27,338 bases of DNA from Anaerolineae bacterium (GTDB lineage: Bacteria > Chloroflexota > Anaerolineae > JAAYZQ01): NCBI GenBank assembly GCA_016926595.1, contig JAFGOG010000340.1, forward strand, positions 1 to 27,338. Reading direction: 5' to 3'. Positions 1-5,488 of this stretch are shown one piece after another. Within the stretch, counting starts at the first letter, position 1. The number at the start of each line of letters is the position of its first letter. The notes under the pieces are model-generated. The model saw only the letters and a list, made by a program, of their open reading frames with translations. It made no database searches and had not been told where the DNA came from. The position numbers and the translations under genes were made by a program.

Positions 1-435
1 CCGTGAATAAGCGCGGTCCCAGCCCAGGATCAGGCACATAATGGTCGTGCCGATCATCGGGATCATACTTTTCCACAGGAAATAGCGTTTAAAACTGAGG
101 ACGCCGCTCAAAAAGACCACCAGGCCCAGGATTAGCGTCTGCTGGACCACGTCCGAGCCGATGTTGGTGCCCAGCACGATGGCCGAACCGACCTGGTAAT
201 CCATCGTCCCGCGCAGGATGCCGGCCGAGGCCACCAGGTGCGCGGTGATCTCGGGGATGCTCGTGGCGATCGACACGACCGTCACCCCCATAAACGTCGT
301 CGACAGGTGGAAATAGTCGGCCAATCCGATCAGCTTTTTTACCGCCGTATTGGAACTCAGGACCAGGATAGCCAGCGCCAACAACCCAAACACGATATTG
401 ACTGCCAGGCTCTGCGTCGCCAAAAATTCGTTCAT
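1..435 (-). CDS. CaCA-family cation/Ca2+ exchanger, N-terminal part (runs off the window)
   Basis: The minus strand from the ATG at 435 stays open to the window edge (145 codons). It encodes a hydrophobic protein typical of the sodium/calcium exchanger membrane domain (PF01699). Residues about 8-24 form a first membrane helix. The alpha-repeat-like stretch around residues 42-60 (GVTVVSIATSIPEI) matches the conserved G-T-S-x-P-E region that lines the ion path. A second conserved block, GSAIVLGTNIGSDVVQQ, follows and then two more helices. Members exchange Ca2+ or other cations for Na+, K+ or H+ at the inner membrane. A Shine-Dalgarno-like GAGGTGAG lies a few bases before the start. The C-terminal half is outside the window, so the ion specificity cannot be judged. 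The gene is divergent from the DUF211/VIT1 operon, another likely metal-handling unit. Confidence 0.8.
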   Translation of the reverse strand, partial: MNEFLATQSLAVNIVFGLLALAILVLSSNTAVKKLIGLADYFHLSTTFMGVTVVSIATSIPEITAHLVASAGILRGTMDYQVGSAIVLGTNIGSDVVQQTLILGLVVFLSGVLSFKRYFLWKSMIPMIGTTIMCLILGWDRAYSR

Positions 436-475
436 GCTCACTCACCTCACGTTGCGATACCGTTTTGACACAAAT

Positions 476-517
476 AGAGCAGCGCCCGCAGGTGCACGCA
501 CCCGTCAGCGCTGCTCT
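476..517 (-). promoter_or_regulatory. GC-rich stem-loop in the leader of the exchanger gene
   Basis: A perfect 10-bp inverted repeat (AGAGCAGCGC at 476-485, GCGCTGCTCT at 508-517) encloses a 22-nt loop that can itself pair (GGTGC/GCACC). It lies 40 bp upstream of the exchanger ATG on the minus strand. No T-run follows on either strand, so it is more likely a 5'-UTR structure or operator than a terminator. I cannot assign it to a known riboswitch class. Confidence 0.45.
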
Positions 518-598
518 GGTAAATACAGTATATCACAACCGGCATCAAGACGGGGATCAGAAACGTCGCTAAAAGGTCAAGAAAGTGTCAAGAAGCAC

Positions 599-632
599 AG
601 ACCTGACGGGTTGAAGAGCACTCGTCAGGTCT
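599..632. repeat. 10-bp inverted repeat upstream of the DUF211 promoter
   Basis: AGACCTGACG at 599-608 and CGTCAGGTCT at 623-632 form a perfect inverted repeat with a 14-nt spacer. It ends 9 bp before the -35 box of the DUF211 promoter. It could be a regulator-binding site or a terminator-like hairpin. It has no T-tract. Confidence 0.4.
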
Positions 633-641
633 ATGATTGAT

Positions 642-670
642 TTGACAAATCGCCCGATTGACGCTATAGT
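642..670 (+). promoter_or_regulatory. Strong sigma70-type promoter for the DUF211-VIT1 operon
   Basis: TTGACA at 642-647 and TATAGT at 665-670 are separated by exactly 17 bp. Transcription should start near 677, which gives a leader of about 180 nt before the ATG at 860. Confidence 0.75.
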
Positions 671-677
671 ATGGTTC

Positions 678-811
678 GCACATAAATCTACCAAGTGAGC
701 TGATGAACGGTTCGGATCCCGACCACCATTCAACACCATACCGCGCGCCCACGTTGGGCCTGGTCACAAAACTAACGACTTGGAATCAGTGGTTCCCGTT
801 CGTTAGTTTTT
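678..811 (+). promoter_or_regulatory. Structured leader with terminator hairpin: candidate attenuator or riboswitch
   Basis: The leader between the promoter and the DUF211 start holds small hairpins: 709-724 (GG-U-CGG/CCGACC with one bulged base) and 747-759 (GCCCA/TGGGC). A long terminator stem then follows at 768-811. The conserved GGGGAGUA element of the yybP-ykoY (Mn2+) riboswitch is not visible, and I cannot match the leader to another class. The downstream transporter belongs to a metal-handling family, so a metal signal is the natural guess, but that is inference. Confidence 0.55.
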
Positions 812-820
812 GTTGTTTTC
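768..820 (+). terminator. Intrinsic terminator inside the DUF211 leader
   Basis: AAAACTAACGA at 768-778 pairs over 11 bp with TCGTTAGTTTT at 800-810. An inner GGAA/TTCC pairing (782-785 with 793-796) extends the hairpin. The T-rich run TTTTTGTTGTTTT follows. It sits about 40 nt before the ATG at 860 and downstream of the only good promoter, so it must be read through for expression. Confidence 0.75.
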
Positions 821-859
821 TGTCCATACTTGTTTCATAAAAAGGAAAGATAACTAAAC

Positions 860-1162
860 ATGGGTAAAATAAGACGACTGGTGCTGGACACGCTCAAGCC
901 GCACGACCCGACGATCATCGAGCTGGCCAAGAGCTTGAGCCAGGTGACAGGTGTTGAAGCGGTCAATATCAGCATCTATGAGATGGACCGCAAAGTAGAA
1001 AACGCCAAGATCACCATCGAGGGCGGCGACATTGACTTTGATCTGATCAGCGAGATCATTGCCGAAGCGGGCGGCGCGATCCATTCCATCGACGAAGTCG
1101 TAGCCGGCAAGATCATCATCGACGACGCCAACACGCCGCAAGACCCCCGGCAGATGGCCTGA
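860..1162 (+). CDS. DUF211 family protein
   Basis: This 100-residue protein matches DUF211 (PF02680), best known from archaea, across its whole length. The opening IRRLVLDTLKPHDPTIIELA, the VTGVEAVNISIYEMDR block and the ending AGGAIHSIDEVVAG are typical. The family forms a small ferredoxin-like alpha/beta fold of unknown cellular role. It often neighbours VIT1/CCC1-like transporters, as here: the transporter starts 18 bp downstream, so the two are clearly one operon. I infer that it is a metal-sensing or metal-delivery partner of the transporter. A weak AAGGA ribosome site lies at about 842-847, and expression depends on reading through the leader terminator upstream. No membrane segment or cysteine is present, so metal binding, if any, would use acidic residues. 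Confidence 0.85.
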   Translation: MGKIRRLVLDTLKPHDPTIIELAKSLSQVTGVEAVNISIYEMDRKVENAKITIEGGDIDFDLISEIIAEAGGAIHSIDEVVAGKIIIDDANTPQDPRQMA

Positions 1163-1180
1163 TAAGAAAGGCAAGCCTGA

Positions 1181-1777
1181 ATGAATCCCCTGCGCAAGAG
1201 ACTGGACACGCTGCGCGAGTACGACGAGATCTCGGAAGCCAGCCTGATCGCCCGCCGGGCTTTTGTCAACAACTCGTTCGATGGCGTGCTGACCATGGTC
1301 GGCGTGGTGATGGGCAGCCTGGCCGTTGGCGTGGAAAGCGCCAAGGTGATCATCGTCACCGGGCTGTCGACCGCGTTTTCGATCGGCATTTCGGGCGGCT
1401 GGGGCGCCTACCTGGCCGAGTCGGCCGAGCGCGAGCACGCCCTGGAAGAGCTCGAACAGGTCACCCTCACCGATCTCCAGGACACCAAGATCGGCAAGGC
1501 ATCGCGCATGGCGACATGGGTCGTCGCTGCCGTCGACGGCTTGTCGCCCTTTATCGCGGCCCTGCTGGTGATCATCCCCTTTTTTGTGGCGCCGCTGCTG
1601 CCCTCCATCCAATATGCTTACTATGCGTCCATCGCCATCGCCCTGCTGGCGCTCTTTGGCCTGGGCATCTTTTTGGGCAACATATCCGGCCGCAACATCT
1701 TTGCCTACGGGATCAAGACCAGCATCGCCGGCCTGGCCTGTATGGCCATCAGCCTGGCCCTTGAAAAACTGGCCTAG
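1181..1777 (+). CDS. VIT1/CCC1-family membrane transporter (likely Fe2+/Mn2+)
   Basis: This 198-residue integral membrane protein resembles the prokaryotic VIT1/CCC1 family (COG1814/TIGR00267 type). Predicted helices lie at about 33-51, 54-78, 110-135, 145-169 and 173-195, which agrees with the five-helix fold. The first two helices carry the family's FDGVLTMVGVVMG and GGWGAYLAESAER signatures. The segment between helices 2 and 3 (about 80-105) is rich in Glu and Asp, as in the metal-collecting loop of plant VIT1. Relatives export or store ferrous iron or manganese. The gene follows the DUF211 gene by 18 bp and shares its attenuated promoter. The exact metal cannot be read from sequence. Confidence 0.8.
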   Translation: MNPLRKRLDTLREYDEISEASLIARRAFVNNSFDGVLTMVGVVMGSLAVGVESAKVIIVTGLSTAFSIGISGGWGAYLAESAEREHALEELEQVTLTDLQDTKIGKASRMATWVVAAVDGLSPFIAALLVIIPFFVAPLLPSIQYAYYASIAIALLALFGLGIFLGNISGRNIFAYGIKTSIAGLACMAISLALEKLA

Positions 1778-1788
1778 CCATGGCTCGC

Positions 1789-1835
1789 GAAACCGGGGAT
1801 TTCGCCGGCATCTTGGGCCGGCAAAACCCGGTTTC
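1789..1835. repeat. Dispersed palindrome (GAAACCGGG ... CCCGGTTTC), copy 1
   Basis: GAAACCGGG at 1789-1797 pairs with CCCGGTTTC at 1827-1835, and an inner GCCGGC at 1804-1809 pairs with GCCGGC at 1817-1822. It starts 11 bp after the VIT1 stop and may act as a 3' transcript end. A related palindrome occurs inside the large regulator gene at 25243-25290. Confidence 0.65.
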
Positions 1836-1892
1836 TGACCTTCATGGCCTGGCTCGCGGTGGATCACACTCCGCCGGTGCGTCGCACCTGAC

Positions 1893-1921
1893 TTGACAAG
1901 CGAGACACTTTGTGCTAAAAA
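1893..1921 (+). promoter_or_regulatory. Putative promoter with extended -10
   Basis: TTGACA at 1893-1898 is followed after 17 bp by TAAAAA at 1916-1921, which has a TG one base upstream (extended -10). It would serve the two spermidine-synthase-like genes that start at 1984. Confidence 0.45.
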
Positions 1922-1983
1922 GCCGCTTTCAACACTGCCTTGGCCGGCATGAGCCAACCCGTTTCCCGGAAAGGAACGAACCG

Positions 1984-2730
1984 ATGGACACAGCCTATCC
2001 GAACCCGCAGCAGACACCGAACCCGCCTGGGAAAGAGGATGTGCTGGAGGATGTGCTGCAAGCGGCGACAGAGACTATGCCGCAGGCTGTCACCGAGGAG
2101 CCGCCCCAGGCAATCGCCGAGGAGATCCCCCCGCGCGCCATCCAGGACGCCCCGAGGCTTGCCCACCCCAACCTGATCGTCTTTGTATCAAACGTGTGCA
2201 TCATGGTCCTCGAGCTGGTCGCCGAGCGCATCGTCGCCCCTCACGTCGGCGTCTCGCTCTACACCTGGACGACCATCATCGGCATCGTGCTCGCCGGCAT
2301 CAGCCTGGGCAACACTGTCGGAGGGCGCCTCGCCGACCGTTGGGCGTCGCGACGCCTGTTGGGCATCGTCTTTACCCTCGGCGGGCTGGCTTCGCTGGCT
2401 ATCCTGGGGATCGACCAACTGGACATCCTCACAGCCCTGGAGTGGCCGCTCATCTGGAAGATCCTGGTCCTGGTCACGGCCATGTTCTTTTTCCCTGCCG
2501 CTATCCTGGGCACCGTTTCTCCCATCGTCGCCAGGCTGGCCGTGAACGACCTGAGCCGGGCCGGCCGGACCGTGGGCCGGATCTATGCGGCCGGATCGTT
2601 CGGCAGCATCGTCGGCACCTTTGCCACCGGCTTTGTCCTCACCTGGCTGCTGGGCACGCACATCATTGTCATCGCCGTCGCCGGGCTGCTGCTCTTGGCC
2701 GGCCTGACCTTTTTCGTACCAGGCGAGTGA
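1984..2730 (+). CDS. Stand-alone membrane domain of the spermidine-synthase-like family (no catalytic half)
   Basis: This is a 248-residue protein. The first 60 residues are a soluble, Pro/Glu-rich tail with no recognisable domain. The rest (about 61-245) is a multi-helix membrane unit closely similar to the first half of the next gene. Shared blocks include CIMVLELVAERIVAPHVGVSL, YTWTTIIGIVLAGISLGNT and RAGRTVGRIYAAGSFGSIVG, with the final helices GTFATGFVLTWLLGTH. This membrane unit is normally fused to a polyamine-synthase-like methyltransferase-fold domain, which is absent here because the frame stops right after the last helix. The ATG at 1984 was chosen because AAGGAA lies 8 bp before it. 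The next gene starts 5 bp after the stop. The two may assemble as a heterodimer, but the function is unknown. Confidence 0.75.
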   Translation: MDTAYPNPQQTPNPPGKEDVLEDVLQAATETMPQAVTEEPPQAIAEEIPPRAIQDAPRLAHPNLIVFVSNVCIMVLELVAERIVAPHVGVSLYTWTTIIGIVLAGISLGNTVGGRLADRWASRRLLGIVFTLGGLASLAILGIDQLDILTALEWPLIWKILVLVTAMFFFPAAILGTVSPIVARLAVNDLSRAGRTVGRIYAAGSFGSIVGTFATGFVLTWLLGTHIIVIAVAGLLLLAGLTFFVPGE

Positions 2731-2735
2731 CGACC

Positions 2736-4304
2736 ATGAACACCCTGGTTACCTGGCGATCCAATCGCACCTGGCTGCCGCTCCTGATCGTCTTTTTATC
2801 CAGCGCCTGCATCATGGTCCTGGAACTGGTCACCGGGCGGATCATCGCCCCCTATATCGGCATGTCGCTCTACACTTGGACCGCGGTCATCGGCGTGGTG
2901 ATGGTAGGCATCAGCCTGGGCAACACCCTGGGCGGCCGGCTGGCCGACCGCGCGGTTCGGGCCGGGGCCTCGGTTCGCCTGCTGGGTATCATCCTGCTCC
3001 TCGCCGGGCTGGCCGCGGCGGGCATCCTGTTTGTCGACCGGCTGGAACCGTTCACCCAACTGCAGGGGATCACCCCTGAGACTATCCCGCTCATCTTGCG
3101 CTTGAGCGCTTTGGCCATCCTGCTCTGCCTGTTGCCGTGCGTCGCTCTCGGCGCGGTTGCCCCCATCGTCGCCAAGCTGGCCGTGCAGGATCTCGACAGG
3201 ACCGGCCGCACCATGGGCCGCATCTATGCCGCCGGCGCCATCGGCAGCATTCTCGGAACCTTTGCCACCGGCTTTCTGCTCATCTCTCTCCTGGGCACGC
3301 ACGTCGTGGTCTGGGGCGTGAGCATGCTGCTGCTCTTGCTGGGCGCCCTGTTCCTGCTCGCCGACCAAGACCCACGTTGGATCGTGCTGTCGGTCGTGCT
3401 GCTTGTCGCCAGCACGGTCTTTGCCTTCAGCCAGGGTTTGCTCGATGGCCCCTGCACCCGCGAGAGCAATTATTTTTGCATCCAGGTCCGCCAGGAGGAG
3501 CACAACGGCAGCCCGGTGCAGGTCTTGATCCTCGACCGGCTGATCCACAGCTACTCCTCACTCGACGACCCCACCAGGCTGGTCTATGGCTACGAGCAGT
3601 CCTATGCCGGGCTCACCGCTTACCAGGCCGCGCGCCTTGCGGCGCGCGACGAGTCGTTGCGCGCGCTCTTTGTCGGCGGCGGCGGATACACCTTCCCGCG
3701 CTATATGGAAGCGGTCTACCCGGACAGCACCCTGCACGTCATCGAGATCGACCCCGGCGTCACCGCGATGGCCCACGAGTTGCTGGGCTTGAGCCGCAAC
3801 ACCGCGGTGGTGACCTTTAACCAAGATGCGCGCATGTTCCTGGCGCGCCAGCCAACCGCCAGCTACGATCTCATTTTTGGCGATGCCTTTAACGACTATT
3901 CGGTGCCCTATCACCTGACCACCAGGGAGTTCAACGATCGCATCGACGCCTGGCTGGCCGACGACGGCTATTACGTGGTCAACATCATCGACGGCCCATC
4001 GGGCAACTTTTTGCGCGCCACCATCCACACCCTGCGCAAGAGCTTTCAGTACGTCTATCCCGCCTTTTCGCTGCAAACGTGGCGCACCTCCTCGCGCAGC
4101 ACGATCGTGATCATCGCCGGGGACACGCCGCTCGACGAACAAGCGCTTCGGGCCGTCGCCCCCGCGTTGGCCGCTGACCTGCTCTCTCCACAAGAGATCG
4201 GCGCCCTGCTCACCGAAAAGGACAAGCTCACCCTCACCGACCGCTATGCGCCCGTCGACCAGCTGCTCCTGCCCGTCTTTCTCGATCGCCGGCCGGTGCG
4301 ATAA
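2736..4304 (+). CDS. Spermidine-synthase-like fusion protein (membrane domain + SpeE-like domain)
   Basis: This 522-residue protein has two parts. Residues about 12-235 form six to eight membrane helices paralogous to the preceding gene. Residues about 240-522 form a soluble spermidine synthase/methyltransferase fold. The nucleotide-binding loop reads VGGGGYTFPRYM around residue 313, the acidic strand end reads HVIEIDPG around 335, and the catalytic-loop equivalent reads GDAFNDYSVPYHLTT around 380. Such fusions are common in bacteria and archaea and are usually annotated as fused MFS/spermidine synthase. Their real substrate is mostly unproven. The soluble part lacks the N-terminal beta domain of true SpeE, so polyamine synthesis should not be assumed. 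Co-transcription with the upstream half-protein is near certain from the 5-bp gap. Confidence 0.85.
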   Translation: MNTLVTWRSNRTWLPLLIVFLSSACIMVLELVTGRIIAPYIGMSLYTWTAVIGVVMVGISLGNTLGGRLADRAVRAGASVRLLGIILLLAGLAAAGILFVDRLEPFTQLQGITPETIPLILRLSALAILLCLLPCVALGAVAPIVAKLAVQDLDRTGRTMGRIYAAGAIGSILGTFATGFLLISLLGTHVVVWGVSMLLLLLGALFLLADQDPRWIVLSVVLLVASTVFAFSQGLLDGPCTRESNYFCIQVRQEEHNGSPVQVLILDRLIHSYSSLDDPTRLVYGYEQSYAGLTAYQAARLAARDESLRALFVGGGGYTFPRYMEAVYPDSTLHVIEIDPGVTAMAHELLGLSRNTAVVTFNQDARMFLARQPTASYDLIFGDAFNDYSVPYHLTTREFNDRIDAWLADDGYYVVNIIDGPSGNFLRATIHTLRKSFQYVYPAFSLQTWRTSSRSTIVIIAGDTPLDEQALRAVAPALAADLLSPQEIGALLTEKDKLTLTDRYAPVDQLLLPVFLDRRPVR

Positions 4305-4328
4305 GCAAAACTGTATGCTCTAGGCACT

Positions 4329-4430
4329 TTGGTAGATCCACCCTCGCGCGTCATCAAACGATGCGCGATCAACCCGCGCCGCAGCGTGTTCACGTCGTCG
4401 TGGAACTCGACCAGGGACAGTAACCTCCTT
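4329..4430 (-). pseudogene. Remnant of a DUF2087-domain protein
   Basis: The minus strand translates to LVEFHDDVNTLRRGLIAHRL followed by MTREGG, which matches the C-terminal signature of DUF2087 (F-x-D-D-x-x-T-L-R-R-x-L ... L-x-R-x-x-G), a domain often found in small regulators. No start, no upstream domain and no proper end are visible. It is a short decayed piece between the spermidine-synthase-like gene and the antitoxin promoter. Confidence 0.5.
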
Positions 4431-4457
4431 GACGGACCAACCAGGATGTTGTATACT
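4429..4457 (+). promoter_or_regulatory. Promoter of the antitoxin gene
   Basis: TTGACG at 4429-4434 and TATACT at 4452-4457 have a 17-bp spacer. The predicted start lies near 4464, about 75 nt before the antitoxin ATG at 4538. Confidence 0.65.
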
Positions 4458-4537
4458 GTTCATAGAGTACCGGCCTGACTCGCCAAGTGCATGGCAATAG
4501 TGAACCAGTATCGACAGATTCCCAAGAGGTAGAGAAT

Positions 4538-4765
4538 ATGGAAACCAGAATGATCACGCTGCAGATCGACGCTGATGTGGCACAGGCATATCAGACAGCA
4601 TCTGCCAACGATCAAGCCAAATTACAGTTGTTACTGAACCTGTGGTTAAAGGACTTGTTTACGCGTTCAACATCGTTAAAATCGGTTGCGGACAAACTGA
4701 GCGAAAAAGCTCAAGAACGTGGACTAACGGCTGAAAAGTTGGAGGAGCTGCTTCGTGCCGGCTAG
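4538..4765 (+). CDS. Small antitoxin-like protein (partner of a deleted PIN toxin)
   Basis: This is a 75-residue protein starting at the ATG at 4538; an in-frame start at 4487 would add 17 residues. It opens with the short strand METRMITLQIDADVAQAY and continues as an amphipathic helix pair ending KLEELLRAG. That is the layout of small type II antitoxins with an N-terminal strand and a C-terminal toxin-wrapping helix. It is very rich in Ala, Gln, Leu and Lys and has no cysteine. Its stop overlaps a GTG-started frame that reads like the two ends of a PIN toxin, which supports the antitoxin call. The base composition is more AT-rich than the neighbours, as expected for a mobile TA module. The exact antitoxin family is not recognised. 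Confidence 0.6.
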   Translation: METRMITLQIDADVAQAYQTASANDQAKLQLLLNLWLKDLFTRSTSLKSVADKLSEKAQERGLTAEKLEELLRAG

Positions 4766-4817
4766 GCCACGTATTGTAACACCACGCGATTTTCTGGACA
4801 AGCTTTGGGATCATTAA
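4755..4817 (+). pseudogene. PIN-toxin deletion scar (20 codons)
   Basis: A frame from the GTG at 4755, overlapping the antitoxin stop, reads VPARPRIV-TPRDFLDKLWDH and stops at 4815-4817. PIN toxins of the TIGR00305 type start like M-x-x-P-R-I-V-x-D-T-N and often end like I-V-T-P-x-x-F-L-x-x-L. This short frame therefore looks like the first seven and last twelve codons joined after an internal in-frame deletion of about 120 codons. All catalytic Asp residues are gone. Confidence 0.5.
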
Positions 4818-4944
4818 CCGGCATATGCGTAGGAACGTTCAGGCCTGATCTTGCGACATTCTGCTTCCATCAAGCAACCCTCGTGCCGATGATCCCCGTC
4901 AATATGCCAGCCAGGGCACGCTATGTGCACCCAAAAGCACATCC

Positions 4945-4973
4945 TTGACAAATCCTCTCTTTCGGTATATAAT
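4945..4973 (+). promoter_or_regulatory. arsR promoter
   Basis: TTGACA at 4945-4950 and a perfect TATAAT at 4968-4973 are separated by 17 bp. The -10 box touches the first ArsR operator, so binding there would block the polymerase (autorepression). Confidence 0.8.
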
Positions 4974-4991
4974 ATGCACCAGATTGCATAT
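4972..4991. promoter_or_regulatory. ArsR operator O1
   Basis: This is a perfect inverted repeat, ATATGCA (4972-4978) and TGCATAT (4985-4991), with a 6-bp spacer. It overlaps the arsR -10 box and the start of the transcript. The same arms with the same spacing recur at 5390-5409 and 5455-5474. Confidence 0.75.
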
Positions 4992-5009
4992 GCTTTAGGA
5001 GGCACTGAC

Positions 5010-5366
5010 GTGAGCGCAAGTCGATACAAATACGGCGCCGAGCTGTTCCGCTCGCTCGCCCATCCGGCCCGCCTGCAGATCCTGGACGAGCTGCGGCGAG
5101 CCCAGGCGTGTGTCTGCCATCTGCAGACCGTTCTGCGCCGCCCGCAGGCCTACGTTTCCCAACAGCTGCGTGTCCTCCGCGAGGCTGAGCTGGTCACCGA
5201 CGACAAAGACGGGCTGCTTGTGTATTATCGGCTGTCGAACCCGCGCGTCGAGCGGCTGCTGGAAGAGGTGTTAGGACCTGCGGACGGGCCAACCCGCTTG
5301 CCGAACTGCCCATGCCCGCGCTGTCAGGCCGCGCGCGGGACAGAAAAGAGGGCAGATGGGACTTGA
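5010..5366 (+). CDS. arsR: ArsR/SmtB-family metal-responsive repressor
   Basis: This is a 118-residue winged-helix repressor. The GTG at 5010 is chosen because a perfect AGGAGG lies at 4997-5002; the longer open frame upstream would include the promoter. Helix 1 reads ELFRSLAHPARLQILDEL. The helix that carries the classic ArsR metal site reads ACVCHLQ, with Cys34 and Cys36. The recognition helix region (PQAYVSQQLRVLREAELV) and the beta-wing (DGLLVYYRL) follow. A Cys cluster near the C-terminus (Cys100, Cys102, Cys105) could complete a thiolate site for As(III), Cd or Zn. The protein should bind the three ATATGCA-N6-TGCATAT sites around its own gene and the permease gene and release them on metal or metalloid binding. 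Confidence 0.85.
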   Translation: MSASRYKYGAELFRSLAHPARLQILDELRRAQACVCHLQTVLRRPQAYVSQQLRVLREAELVTDDKDGLLVYYRLSNPRVERLLEEVLGPADGPTRLPNCPCPRCQAARGTEKRADGT

Positions 5367-5391
5367 CAAGTCCTTCAGGTAATGGTACAAT
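5363..5391 (+). promoter_or_regulatory. Promoter 1 of the permease/thioredoxin operon
   Basis: TTGACA at 5363-5368 overlaps the arsR stop codon. TACAAT at 5386-5391 follows after 17 bp and touches operator O2. Confidence 0.7.
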
Positions 5392-5409
5392 ATGCATGAT
5401 TTTGAATAT
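5390..5409. promoter_or_regulatory. ArsR operator O2
   Basis: ATATGCA (5390-5396) and TGAATAT (5403-5409) are separated by 6 bp. The site has one mismatch from the perfect repeat seen at O1 and O3 and overlaps the -10 box of promoter 1. Confidence 0.65.
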
Positions 5410-5418
5410 ATCGGTTGA

Positions 5419-5443
5419 GGCTGTGCTTTTCACAGCCCTTTTT
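5419..5443 (+). terminator. Leader terminator between O2 and O3
   Basis: GGCTGTG (5419-5425), loop CTTTT and CACAGCC (5431-5437) are followed by CTTTTT. It lies downstream of promoter 1 but before the permease start. It could trim arsR read-through, attenuate the operon or end a transcript of about 45 nt. Confidence 0.7.
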
Positions 5444-5454
5444 ATGATACACTA

Positions 5455-5474
5455 ATATGCATCAAACTGCATAT
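5455..5474. promoter_or_regulatory. ArsR operator O3
   Basis: This is a perfect ATATGCA (5455-5461) and TGCATAT (5468-5474) with a 6-bp spacer, just upstream of the permease ribosome site GGAGG (5480-5484). A weak promoter (TTCACA at 5429-5434, TAATAT at 5453-5458) may lie across it. Confidence 0.7.
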
Positions 5475-5488
5475 CTACTGGAGGACTT

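Noticed and set aside
678..811. Known yybP-ykoY (Mn2+) riboswitch in the DUF211 leader
   Set aside because: The conserved GGGGAGUA and GGGUGAAAC-like elements are not visible. The leader is left unassigned.
854..2017. Long minus-strand open frame (387 codons) opposite DUF211 and VIT1
   Set aside because: It runs antisense to two genes with clear families. Its composition (Asp, Gly, Gln, His, Arg rich) is typical of a GC-rich antisense frame. The same holds for 5462-6682, 12677-14746 and 15905-17323 on the minus strand.
2196..2735. Extended N-terminus of the spermidine-synthase-like fusion
   Set aside because: The open frame continues upstream through the preceding gene out of phase and gives Arg/His-rich nonsense. 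The ATG at 2736 starts right before the first membrane helix.
4814..5029. Minus-strand Cys/His-rich open frame overlapping the arsR promoter
   Set aside because: It covers the arsR promoter, operator and start. The last part (CPGWHIDGDHRHEGCLMEAE) looks somewhat protein-like, but I recognise no family and see no ribosome site.
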